Origin: Aliivibrio finisterrensis_A
GTDB taxonomy: Bacteria > Pseudomonadota > Gammaproteobacteria > Enterobacterales > Vibrionaceae
DNA length: 64,000 bases
Assembly: GCF_004167675.1 (NCBI RefSeq)
Contig: NZ_SEZQ01000019.1
Strand: one strand, 5' to 3'
Shown here: positions 53,093-62,500 of the stretch, piece after piece
Position numbering within the stretch: the first letter of the stretch is position 1
Layout of the letters: every line of letters begins with the position of its first letter
Position numbers and translations under genes: made by a program
Notes under the pieces: generated by a model
What the model saw: the letters and a program-made list of their open reading frames with translations, nothing else
Database searches by the model: none
What the model was told of the DNA's origin: nothing

Positions 53093-54352
53093 TTAAAGTC
53101 TAATTGTCATACCGTCACTCAACGAGTGTCGATATGCTTGAATGGCAGGTATGACGCCAATAATAAAACCAGAGCACAGAACAAGAGCTAATAGCTTTAA
53201 TTCGTATAAACTTGGTAATGTAAGTTCAATGGCGATGCCATAATACTGTTGGATTATGGGTTGCAATATAGATAAAGAAAGATATAAACCCAGTAGGCCT
53301 ACGATGATCCCAAAGGTCGTTATTACGACAGCTTCACTAACAAGTAGGGCAAAAATATGTTTAGGTTGAGCTCCCATTGATCTTAAGATAGCCATTTCTC
53401 GTCGCCTTTCTTGTAAGCTAGTTAATAAGCTAGTGAGCATTCCCATTAATCCTGCAATGACCACGAAAACAGAGACAGCTAATAAAGCTTGTTCTGCCAT
53501 CGACATCATTCCCCATAGTTCATGTAAAGCGATACCAGGAAGAATGGCACTAAGGGGTTCTTTGCTGTAATCATTAATATAGCGCTGAAGAGCAAAAGTC
53601 TGAATCTTTGAGTTTAGCCCTAACATGAATGCGGTAATTTCTTTAGGCTCAAACTGGTGTTGCTCTAATGTTTTTGCATCAGGGGTATTACCTAAATGAG
53701 CTCCGCTCTCCCAGCCAACATGTATCGCTTCTATCGCGCCTAAAGAAACATGTAGAGTTTTATCTACTGGTGTTCCTGTTGGAGCTAAAATACCAGTAAC
53801 GGTAAAAGGTAAATTATCATGGCGAGTAAAGGATTGATCACTAATTCCATGAGCAATAACTAATTTATCACCTAATTGGTAGTTTAGTTTCTTTGCCACA
53901 TCGGCACCGAGAACAACATCAAATAAGTGTGAGAATGGCTTACCTTCTTTAAACGTTAGTGGTTGTTTTTTTCCATATTGGTAAAAACGAAAGTAATCTT
54001 GATTGGTCCCCATGACTCTAAAGCCTTTATGAGAATCGCCTAGAGAGATTGGAATTGACCATTTTACTGACTTTTGATTGCTGATCTCTTGATAGCTTTT
54101 CCAATCAATATTGTTGGTGGCATTACCGATACGGAAAACCGAATAAAGCAGTAGGTTAACCTGACCAGAGCGTGCACCCACAATTAAATCTGTGTTAGAG
54201 ATGGTATTGGCAAAGCTGTTTTTTGCTTGAGTTCGAATGCGCTCAACGCCCATCAACAGCATGACAGAAATAGCGATAGTGAGAACGGTTAATATTACGG
54301 TGGTTTTACGGTTTTTTAAGCTCTTCCACGCTAATTGAGCAATACCAATCAC
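53093..54352 (-). CDS. ABC transporter permease (MacB/FtsX type) of the zinc-linked locus
   Basis: A 419-residue protein with the MacB/FtsX layout: one N-terminal helix (TTVILTVLTIAISVMLLMG), a large periplasmic domain (about residues 42-290, MacB-PCD-like), and three C-terminal helices, ending in the short cytoplasmic tail AYRHSLSDGMTIRL. Such permeases usually do mechanotransmission rather than channel transport. It overlaps the ATPase by four bases (ATGA), so the two form one complex. Its place with a zinc-binding ZrgA suggests a role in zinc uptake. Confidence 0.82.
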   Translation of the reverse strand: MIGIAQLAWKSLKNRKTTVILTVLTIAISVMLLMGVERIRTQAKNSFANTISNTDLIVGARSGQVNLLLYSVFRIGNATNNIDWKSYQEISNQKSVKWSIPISLGDSHKGFRVMGTNQDYFRFYQYGKKQPLTFKEGKPFSHLFDVVLGADVAKKLNYQLGDKLVIAHGISDQSFTRHDNLPFTVTGILAPTGTPVDKTLHVSLGAIEAIHVGWESGAHLGNTPDAKTLEQHQFEPKEITAFMLGLNSKIQTFALQRYINDYSKEPLSAILPGIALHELWGMMSMAEQALLAVSVFVVIAGLMGMLTSLLTSLQERRREMAILRSMGAQPKHIFALLVSEAVVITTFGIIVGLLGLYLSLSILQPIIQQYYGIAIELTLPSLYELKLLALVLCSGFIIGVIPAIQAYRHSLSDGMTIRL

Positions 54353-55035
54353 TGTATGCCTCCCACATTATTTAAGGTTCTTAAATCAATACAACGATCA
54401 AAAAGAGATTCTAAACTTGGATCATGGCTAACAAAAAGCAATCCAGCACAACTGCTTTCACACTCTTCCATTAATAGCTGAATAAAAGCAAAGCGACTGT
54501 CGTGGTCTAATGCTGAAGTTGGCTCATCTGCAATGATCAATTTTGGTTTTCCAATAAACGCTCTTGCCGCTGCAACTCGCTGCTGTTGACCAATACTTAA
54601 ATCAGTAATGGGTTTGTTAAAATGAGAAACAGGCAATTGAAGTTGATTGAGTAGGCGCTCAGCTTCTATTATCAGTTCTTGTTTTGATAGGTCTTTTTGT
54701 GATGAAAATTGATATGGCAAAATTACATTATCAACAACAGAAAGATAAGGAAGTAGGTTAAATTGCTGAAATATATAGCCAATATTATCAGCTCTAAATC
54801 GATCTCGCTGATTTGATGTTAATTGATTAATATCAGTACCATTAATGCTAACCGTTCCTTCGGTCGGTGATAAGATCCCTGTAAGGAGACTAAGAAGGGT
54901 TGATTTACCACTGCCGCTTGGGCCTTTGATAAATACCTTAGATCCTTGTTGTTGCTGGTAACTTGGAATATTAAGAGTTTGCTCTGTGTGGTTTGGCCAA
55001 CAAAAAGTCAGATTTGATAATTCAATTATATTCAT
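54349..55035 (-). CDS. ABC transporter ATPase of the zinc-linked locus
   Basis: A 228-residue ATPase with Walker A GPSGSGKSTLL (about residues 39-49), signature LSIGQQQR, Walker B LIIADEPTSALD and the switch histidine in FVSHD. The sequence is of the LolD/MacB type that pairs with FtsX-like permeases. It directly precedes its permease (four-base overlap) and follows zrgA by 36 bp. Confidence 0.88.
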   Translation of the reverse strand: MNIIELSNLTFCWPNHTEQTLNIPSYQQQQGSKVFIKGPSGSGKSTLLSLLTGILSPTEGTVSINGTDINQLTSNQRDRFRADNIGYIFQQFNLLPYLSVVDNVILPYQFSSQKDLSKQELIIEAERLLNQLQLPVSHFNKPITDLSIGQQQRVAAARAFIGKPKLIIADEPTSALDHDSRFAFIQLLMEECESSCAGLLFVSHDPSLESLFDRCIDLRTLNNVGGIQ

Positions 55036-55071
55036 ATTAATAATGACGGTGTTGCCACCGTCATGCCTAAA

Positions 55072-55704
55072 TTATAGAGCGAGAACGGCTTTTTTAGCGG
55101 TTAATGTTGCCGCTTTCTGTCCTGAATCACCTAAGTATTGAACTGTTATTTTTTTAGTGTGAGAAAATAGGGTAAACCATTGCGTTTCTACTTGGTTTAG
55201 CTCTGAGATTGTTTCACAGTGGTATTCATATTGAGCTGTAAATTCACCGTGTTCACTTTGGTGTTCTTCATGGTGAGAGTCATCATCGTGGTCATGTTTA
55301 TCATGGTCATGACTATCGTGATCATGGTCAGCATGCTTCATACTATGAGAGACATGTACCTCTGAAATTTTACAGTTAGCAGACTCTGGTAGAGAGAAAA
55401 TTGCATTTGGTTTTTTTAGTTTAGCAATAGCTTGCTCTAATAACTGCTCTTGCTCTTTGTTTTTAGGAGCGTGTTCAAATCCTACAACGTCAGAGCCTGG
55501 AGCTGTGATTTCAAAAAGTAAATGGTCACCATCTTGAGCTATATTTGTTTCTACAACACCATGAACGTGTGCCCCGTGTTGACGATGTTCAGAATGTTCA
55601 TGATCGTCATGATGATGATCACCTGCATAAGCCATTAGTGGGGTTGAGAATAAGGTACTAGAAATTATTAATCGTAGAGCATTTTTTTTATTACAGATAA
55701 GCAT
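55072..55704 (-). CDS. zrgA: ZrgA-like zinc-binding periplasmic protein (DUF2796)
   Basis: A 210-residue protein with a signal peptide (LRLIISSTLFSTPLMAYA) and two histidine/aspartate-rich stretches (about residues 28-50 and 124-155), the second almost all H, D, E and S. The DUF2796 body contains GAHVHGVVETNIAQDGDHLLF and GSDVVGFEHAPKNKEQ. ZrgA of V. cholerae belongs to a zinc-regulated uptake locus; this fits it well. It probably captures zinc in the periplasm and hands it to the ABC complex encoded downstream. Confidence 0.88.
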   Translation of the reverse strand: MLICNKKNALRLIISSTLFSTPLMAYAGDHHHDDHEHSEHRQHGAHVHGVVETNIAQDGDHLLFEITAPGSDVVGFEHAPKNKEQEQLLEQAIAKLKKPNAIFSLPESANCKISEVHVSHSMKHADHDHDSHDHDKHDHDDDSHHEEHQSEHGEFTAQYEYHCETISELNQVETQWFTLFSHTKKITVQYLGDSGQKAATLTAKKAVLAL

Positions 55705-55716
55705 AATTGCTTCCTA

Positions 55717-56043
55717 TTATCTAAGTGTTATAAATGTGGTGTATTTATGAATATTAGACGACAGGTAAGGGGGTGCTCGAGAGTGTACGGTTATTGAAAA
55801 TGGAGAACTGTTTTCTACGATAGAGAATACTGATCTGACTATAGCTTGAGGAATGATCGGGGGAGAAGTGATATGTACAATAAAACCAGAACCAATAGAA
55901 TGAAATAATTGGCAGTGATGATTCTCATGGTGCTGTGCATTAGCATCAATTTGGTGATGGGCAACCAATACACTAAACAGCGTTAGAGTAATAGCTAAAC
56001 TCCAATTTAACCAACGCTGTTTAGTAAAAAAGTACGATTGCAT
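55717..56043 (-). CDS. Small histidine-rich membrane protein (DUF2607/DUF2946-like), first gene of the zinc-linked locus
   Basis: A 108-residue protein with an N-terminal membrane or signal segment (LNWSLAITLTLFSVLVAHH) followed by a histidine cluster ending in a cysteine (HHENHHCQLFH). This pattern resembles DUF2607/DUF2946 small proteins found next to metal-uptake genes. The C-terminal half is unremarkable. It is 12 bp ahead of zrgA and directly downstream of the Zur box, so it is probably the promoter-proximal gene of the operon. Assignment to the family is tentative. Confidence 0.6.
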   Translation of the reverse strand: MQSYFFTKQRWLNWSLAITLTLFSVLVAHHQIDANAQHHENHHCQLFHSIGSGFIVHITSPPIIPQAIVRSVFSIVENSSPFSITVHSRAPPYLSSNIHKYTTFITLR

Positions 56044-56072
56044 TGTACCACCTTAAAAAGAGTATAAGCGGT

Positions 56073-56093
56073 AAATGTAATAATATAACAATT
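56073..56093 (-). promoter_or_regulatory. Zur box upstream of the zinc-linked operon
   Basis: AAATGTAATAATATAACAATT matches 19 of 21 positions of the gammaproteobacterial Zur core AAATGTTATAATATAACATTT. It lies 30 bp upstream of the first gene, over the promoter region; a candidate -10 (TATACT on the minus strand) is at 56061-56066. Confidence 0.8.
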
Positions 56094-56111
56094 GATAATC
56101 AAGCCATTTAT

Positions 56112-56663
56112 TTATAGCTGAGCATGGATTAGGGCTATGACTTGCTTAATTTCATCGGAAGATAGCTTTCCTTCCTTAACAAAAATGACATTCCCTTTTT
56201 TATTTTGAACAATAATGGTTGAGCTTTCAGACTTAAGATCCCAAGCGTTTGCCACCTTACCATTTTCATCAAGAACCATAGATGACCATGAAAATTCTTT
56301 TTTACTCTCTTCAGCAGATGACTTTACAAATCCACCTGTGCCCCAAATAGAATCATCTTGATTGATAATAGTTGTAGTTTGATATGTTGATTCAGGGAAC
56401 TTTTCTAAGGTGATAGCACTCATAAGATCGGCGTTCATTGCTTTGGCACTGCTTCGGCCAGCAATGGCTTGTAAAACTCGAACCTTCCCTTTTAGATGTT
56501 CACTGTTCCATGTTTGATAGGTAGGGGCGTCGTTAATATATGTAATTTCACCATATTGTTTAACCGTTACTGATGGCACAGGTTGATTTAATGAAATGTT
56601 GTGAGCAAAAGAAAGGGAAGGTAATAGACAGGCACTAAGAGCGAATAGTTTTACTGTGTTCAT
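56112..56663 (-). CDS. ytfJ: YtfJ family protein
   Basis: A 183-residue protein with a signal peptide (VKLFALSACLLPSLSFA) and a thioredoxin-like fold lacking a CxxC motif; the conserved segments GKVRVLQAIAGRSSAKAMNADLMSAI and FVKEGKLSSDEIKQVI match YtfJ. The ATG at 56663 has AAGGAT and gives the E. coli length (184); the longer frame adds an unlikely 26-residue tail. Function unknown. It precedes the zinc-linked operon on the same strand but the Zur box between them suggests separate control. Confidence 0.88.
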   Translation of the reverse strand: MNTVKLFALSACLLPSLSFAHNISLNQPVPSVTVKQYGEITYINDAPTYQTWNSEHLKGKVRVLQAIAGRSSAKAMNADLMSAITLEKFPESTYQTTTIINQDDSIWGTGGFVKSSAEESKKEFSWSSMVLDENGKVANAWDLKSESSTIIVQNKKGNVIFVKEGKLSSDEIKQVIALIHAQL

Positions 56664-56910
56664 TTTTATTATCCTTAGAAATAAGAATTTGTAGTGTAGT
56701 GCAGAGATTAATAAAAAGCGATTCGACCAGTATAAATTCATTAGTTGCTCATAGTTAATAAATGAAATCCAACTTGTCGTACACTGTTTTGTGACATATA
56801 ATGTTAATTAAATGTTTCACTCTATTGTTGTTTAGGTAATAAATGGCAAGGTGACATATTTTTAATGGACGTTTAATGATCACCTTATATGGATTATTGA
56901 GGTAATGGCT

Positions 56911-57120
56911 ATGTTTAGAAATTTTAAGGCTTATAGACCACTTCAAGTGGCTCGCTTTGTTAAAACCCTATTTAAAGGACAACTTCATATTGAAGGTATT
57001 GGTTCTTTTGAATTCGATGAGGGCAAACTACTGATGCCAAATAAAGAGAATAGAAAAATGCTATCAGTAATGAGTGAGGTCAATCAGCACATTCGCCAGC
57101 TATCAGTAGTGCCAGCGTAA
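56911..57120 (+). CDS. ytfK: YtfK-like stringent-response modulator (DUF1107)
   Basis: A 69-residue protein of the DUF1107 family. YRPLQVARFVKTLFKGQLHI and GIGSFEFDEGKLLMP match E. coli YtfK closely. YtfK binds SpoT and raises ppGpp during phosphate or fatty-acid starvation in E. coli. I chose the ATG at 56911 because GAGGT lies seven bases upstream; the ATG at 56905 is too close. It is divergent from ytfJ and shares a bidirectional terminator with msrA. Confidence 0.9.
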   Translation: MFRNFKAYRPLQVARFVKTLFKGQLHIEGIGSFEFDEGKLLMPNKENRKMLSVMSEVNQHIRQLSVVPA

Positions 57121-57152
57121 TATTATAGACAGTGTTAATGATATGAAGATTG

Positions 57153-57180
57153 AAAGGTGCTCGTGATGAGCACCTTTTCT
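57153..57180. terminator. Bidirectional terminator between ytfK and msrA
   Basis: A perfect 10-bp stem AAAGGTGCTC / GAGCACCTTT with a five-base loop and T-runs on each strand. Confidence 0.88.
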
Positions 57181-57182
57181 GT

Positions 57183-57761
57183 TTATAGGAAGCAGGCACC
57201 AGTCCCACCTAGCCCGCAGTAACCATCAGGATTTTTTGCTAAATATTGTTGATGATACTCTTCGGCAAAATAGAAAATATTTATAGGCAGTATTTCTGTG
57301 GTTATTGGTGCATTAATACCTTGTTTCTCTAATGCGGTTTGGTATTGCTGCTGCGTTTCTTCTGCAATTAGCTGTTGCTGTTCTGAGTTAGTATAAATAA
57401 CAGAACGATACTGTGTTCCTATATCATTACCTTGACGCATTCCTTGTGTTGGATTGTGATTTTGCCAAAAAGAATGAAGCACAGTCTCAAGAGAAATAAG
57501 AGTGGGGTTAAAGACAATTTTTACCACTTCTACGTGGTTTGTTGTTCCTGTACAGACTTCTTTATAGTTCGGGTTTAGTGTGTCCCCACCGGCGTATCCA
57601 ACGGCAGTTGAGTAAACTCCTTGTGATTGCCAAAACAAGCGCTCTGCACCCCAAAAACATCCCATCCCTACATAAATAACGTCATGGTCTGGAGGTGTTA
57701 TTTCTAAATTAACCTGTGAAATAAAATGATGAGGTCGTAAATTTTGTTTATTTATGGTCAT
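57183..57761 (-). CDS. msrA: Peptide methionine-S-sulfoxide reductase MsrA
   Basis: MsrA reduces methionine S-sulfoxide in proteins. The catalytic cysteine lies in GMGCFWGAERLFWQ and the resolving cysteines in the C-terminal GYCGLGGTGACFL. I chose the ATG at 57761 (192 residues), which has AAGGA at six bases; the frame upstream to 57851 would add an unlikely 30-residue tail. It is divergent from tamA, as in E. coli. Confidence 0.95.
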   Translation of the reverse strand: MTINKQNLRPHHFISQVNLEITPPDHDVIYVGMGCFWGAERLFWQSQGVYSTAVGYAGGDTLNPNYKEVCTGTTNHVEVVKIVFNPTLISLETVLHSFWQNHNPTQGMRQGNDIGTQYRSVIYTNSEQQQLIAEETQQQYQTALEKQGINAPITTEILPINIFYFAEEYHQQYLAKNPDGYCGLGGTGACFL

Positions 57762-57874
57762 GTCGCATCCTTCAACTGAGTCATTTAGAAGACTTTTACC
57801 TTGTGCTACTCTACAAAGCGAGTAAATTACCATTGCATAGAATGCATTCATGAATCAATAGAATAATTATAAGT

Positions 57875-59596
57875 ATGACAAAGAAGTTATCTCTCTTATT
57901 TATTTCTTGTTTGGCTCTACTTTCAGTAAGAGTATCAGCACAAACAGAATTGGAAATAGAGGGTTTAGAAGGATCTTTGCTGAGTAACGTTGAAGCGTAT
58001 ATTTCAGCCATACCAGAAGAGGAGTACTCTACTTCACTTCGTTTCCAATCTCGCCTTGAAAAAAATGCCCGAGATGCACTTAAAGCGTTAGGTTATTACG
58101 ACCCATCGATGAATTTCTCTATTGAAGGCCAAGAAGATGAGCATACGTTAGTATTTACCGTGAATGCTGGCGAACCCGTTTATATCTATGTCAGTGACAT
58201 TACTATTACGGGAGAAGCAAAAACGGATATTGATTTTATTAATGCAGTTGATAACTCTGGGTTAAATCTGGGGCAAGTGATTGATCATGGTAAATATGAA
58301 AGCTTAAAAAGCAGGTTACAGAATTTAGCATTAAGAAAGGGCTATTTTGATGGTGAATTTACGTTAAGTCGTTTAGAAATTGCACCAGGTAGGCACCAAG
58401 CGTTAGTTCGTTTACATTATCAAAGTGGTCAACGCTATCATTTTGGTGAGACAAAAATTGAGGGAAGTCAAATTGAAGAACAACGGGTTCGTTCAATTAT
58501 TCCTTTCAAAGAAGGCGATTCATACCTCGCAAGTCAAATTGGTGAGCTAAACCAGTCTTTATCTAATACAGAATGGTTTTCATCTGTTTATGTTGAACCG
58601 GATCTGGAAGCTGTAGGTTCAAGTCGACAGTTACCAATGAATGTGCATTTATCACCTCAAGTTCGAAATCAATTAGAAACCAGTATTGGCTACTCAACTG
58701 ATGTTGGCGTTAGAGGAAAGATCCGTTGGAAAAAGCCGTGGCTTAATGAATATGGACACAGTTTAGATGCTGGGCTTTCTATCTCTAAGCCTGAACAAGA
58801 AGCGACAGTATCGTATAAAATCCCGCTAGAACAGGTGCTTAAGGATTACTACATTGTTAAATATGGTTTGAAGAATGTTGATAACCGAGATACCGATAGT
58901 TTAGAGTCAAATTTAGCTTTTGAGCGTCACTGGGTATTTGATTCGGGTTGGCATAGAACTATCTACACCCGTTTTCTTTATGAAGAGTTTACTCAAGGGA
59001 TCCAAGATGGCACTGCATGGCTAGTTTTACCAGGAGTGTCATTTTCTAAAAGTCGCTCACGTGGTGGAACTATGCCTATGTGGGGAGATAAAAAATCGTT
59101 CAGCATAGAAGCAACGGATCAAGCATTAACATCCGATGCAAAATTGCTGCGTCTTTTAGCTCAAGGTGCAATTGTCCGAAGTATTGGTGAAAATCATCGC
59201 GGTGTAGCAAGAGGTGAGATCGGAGCTATGTATACGGATAACTTCTATAAACTCCCTCCTTCTATTCGATTCTTTGCAGGTGGCGATAATAGTGTGAGAG
59301 GCTATGGCTATGAAGAAATATCACCAAAAGATAAAAATGGTTATTTGACTGGTGGCCAATTTATGGCAACTACTAGCTTAGAATATCAGTATCGAGTGGT
59401 TGGTAATTGGTGGGTAGCAACGTTTGTGGATTATGGTGACGCGTGGATATCAACCCCTGACTGGAAGATGGGCGCAGGTTTGGGTATACGATGGGCATCG
59501 CCAGTTGGCCCGGTTCGTCTTGATTTTGCTTGGGGATTTGATGCAGATCCAGGAGATGAATTTAAAGTGCATTTCACTTTAGGGCCTGAAGTATGA
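57875..59596 (+). CDS. tamA: Translocation and assembly module subunit TamA
   Basis: TamA is the outer-membrane Omp85 protein of the TAM complex. It has a signal peptide (KLSLLFISCLALLSVRVSA), three POTRA domains (about residues 24-265) and a 16-strand barrel with the lid motif VRGYGYEE (in GGDNSVRGYGYEEISPKD). 573 residues, near the E. coli length of 577. It overlaps tamB by four bases (ATGA), so the two subunits are coupled. Confidence 0.97.
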   Translation: MTKKLSLLFISCLALLSVRVSAQTELEIEGLEGSLLSNVEAYISAIPEEEYSTSLRFQSRLEKNARDALKALGYYDPSMNFSIEGQEDEHTLVFTVNAGEPVYIYVSDITITGEAKTDIDFINAVDNSGLNLGQVIDHGKYESLKSRLQNLALRKGYFDGEFTLSRLEIAPGRHQALVRLHYQSGQRYHFGETKIEGSQIEEQRVRSIIPFKEGDSYLASQIGELNQSLSNTEWFSSVYVEPDLEAVGSSRQLPMNVHLSPQVRNQLETSIGYSTDVGVRGKIRWKKPWLNEYGHSLDAGLSISKPEQEATVSYKIPLEQVLKDYYIVKYGLKNVDNRDTDSLESNLAFERHWVFDSGWHRTIYTRFLYEEFTQGIQDGTAWLVLPGVSFSKSRSRGGTMPMWGDKKSFSIEATDQALTSDAKLLRLLAQGAIVRSIGENHRGVARGEIGAMYTDNFYKLPPSIRFFAGGDNSVRGYGYEEISPKDKNGYLTGGQFMATTSLEYQYRVVGNWWVATFVDYGDAWISTPDWKMGAGLGIRWASPVGPVRLDFAWGFDADPGDEFKVHFTLGPEV

Positions 59597-62500
59597 GTTC
59601 TTTAGAAGAAAACCAAGAGCAAGTAATCGATGCAAATCAAAAGCGTCGTTTTAGCCGTCACTGTATTTGTTTAGCACTATTTTTCCCAATGTTAATCTTA
59701 GTACTACTCTTATTGATAGGTGCTATTGCCTTTACTAATCCTGGATTAAAATTGCTTGTTTGGGGAGCAGAAAAAGCATTACCTTCTTTATATATAGATA
59801 ACATAGAAGGTAGCTTGTTACCTGAATTTTCTTTATCTGGAATATCCTACCAAGATAAATCATTTATTAATGCGAAGGTAAATCATCTACGTGTAGCCTT
59901 TACTCCTGAGTGCTTAATGCAACCGGCACTTTGTGTTGATGATATATCTATTGATGGTTTGACATTAGTCTTGCCTGAGTTGCCTGAAACTCAAAAAACC
60001 GAAGAGCCGGAGCCTGTAGAGCCAAGTCTTCTATCTATTCCTATCCCTATTAATGTAACGAATATTAGTTTGAATAATATTAATATGGATATTTTAGGTA
60101 ACCGTATTCAATGGCGCTCATTTAATACTGGTGTAAAACTACATCATAGTGATTTGACAGTTACTCCTCTTGCTTGGGAAAAGGTAAGCGTCGAGTTAGC
60201 TAAACAAAAAGCATCTCAAGAAAATACAGACGAATCACCAAAAGAAAAACCAACCTCAAAAATTATTCTTCCCTCTATTTATATTCCATTAAATATTAAT
60301 GTTGAGAAATTTGCCTTACGAGATTTTACGTTACAGCAAGACTCTCAAATTAAAGTAAATCAACTCGATTTTATTGCTAAGGCTGGGGAACATGATGTCC
60401 ATGTAAACGATTTTTATTTAGATATGCCGCAAGCAAGTTTAAGAATGGACAGTGATGTTAAGCTTGATGGTGATTATCCGTTGACTCTTAATGCTGTTTT
60501 AAAAGTTAAAGAAACGGAGCTAAAGGGACATAAAATGACCTTAGATGTAGAGGGAAGCGTTGCTGATTTAAAAGCCTCTGTTAAATTGAGTGGTGGATTA
60601 CAAGCAAATATTGATGCTGAACTCCAGCCTTTAGAATCGACATTACCTTTCAATATCAAAGTATCAAAAGGGGATATTTATTGGCCGCTTATTGGTGACA
60701 AATCTATAACAGCATCAATCCCTAATATAAGAGCAAAAGGTGATTTAAATAAGTATCAATTCTCAGGCTCTCTTTATATAGAGGGAAAAGAGGTTCCTCA
60801 AACAGACATTCGTTTAGAAGGTAAGGGAGATACTAGTTCGGTAAATATAAATGATTTGCTTATCGATACTTTGGGCGGGCAGGTTTCAGGTGGTGCTGAG
60901 ATAGATTGGCGTTCATTACTGCAGTGGAAAGGGGATATTGATCTTCAAAATATCCAACCTGGTATTCAATGGGAAGCTGCTGAAGGTAATATTAGCGGAA
61001 GGATTTCGACTAGTGGTTCACTTACAGAGGAGGGGGGCTGGAATGCTTTGTTACCTGAGATCGATATCAAGGGGATATTTAGGAAGTACCCATTAGATGT
61101 TCATGGTTCTCTTTTTGCTCATGATAAAGATGGTAAAGGAGAGTTTAATATCGATATCCCAAGCTTAGCATTGCATCATGGTGATAATGGTATTGAAGTT
61201 ACTGGTGAAGTTAATAAAGAGTTGGATTTGAATGTCGATGTTAACTTTCCTGAATTGTCAGATAGTGTTCCCGATTTATACGGTAAGTTATTTGGCAAAG
61301 TTGCATTAACTGGAAAAGTAACAGAGCCTAAAATTGAACTTGATATAGATGCGCTTGGGTTAAAGTGGAAAAAAGAAGCAACATTAAAAAAAGCCTCTAT
61401 CAACGGATATATAGTACCAATGCCAAAAATCAATGCTGATCTACGTGTTGATTTAAGTAAAGGGCAATATAAAAAGCAGATACTTGAAGCGTTAAATATT
61501 AAATTTAATGGTAAAGAAGAAAGTCATCGTTTAAGTGTCAATCTAGATTCAAATGTCATTGATTCTTACCTCGTTATTGATGGTGCTCTCGATAGAAAAA
61601 AAGCTTGGAAGGGTGAACTGTCAAAAGCTGAAGTCAAAACTGAAATTGGTCCTTGGAGATTAAATAAGAAAGCAGCATTAGCCTATGACATCCAAACCTC
61701 TGAAGTATTTGTTCAAGCTAATTGCTGGAGCCAGGGGGTAACGTCGCTTTGCTTAAATAAAGATTTATTAGCGGGAAAATCAGGAATTGTTGATTTAAGT
61801 GTAAATCACTTCGAATTTAGCAAGTTAAAAGCTTTTCTTCCAGAAGAGACAAAAGTTAATGGGGAGGCTAATTTAAACGTAATTGCAAAGTGGGAAGAGC
61901 AAAAGAAACCGTATGTAAAAGCGGCTTTGTATTTACCAAAAGGAAATGTTCAACAACAAATGGAGCAACCATTAATTATTGGCTGGGATGAGATAAAAGT
62001 TAATACAGAAATGGAAGATGATGCTCTTAATGCAAATTGGCTTATTGGTCTGACTGATAACGGTCAATTAAATGGACAGATGTTAATAGATGATTTAACA
62101 GGCAAGAAAACAATAAAAGGAATATCCAATATAGAGGCGTTGTCATTATCGATGTTTGAACCTGCATTAGGTGAATACAGTCAACTCCAAGGGATTATTA
62201 ACTCAAAGATTAACTTTTCAGGTCCGATACTTCATCCCAAGTCAGTTGGTGATCTCGTTATTAATAAAGTAGTAGTTAAAGGTGAGGTCTCCCCGGTTGA
62301 TATTTCTAATGGTGATATCAAAATTAAGATGAATGGTTACGATGGAGAACTTGTTTCGAAGATAACGACCCCTGATGGTGATTTACATATTAATGGTTCA
62401 GCGGACTGGCATGATTTAAAGAATTGGAAAGCTGGACTCGATGTCTTCGGTAATGAACTTCAAGTTAATGTACCTCCCATGGTTAAATTAAAAGTTAAGC

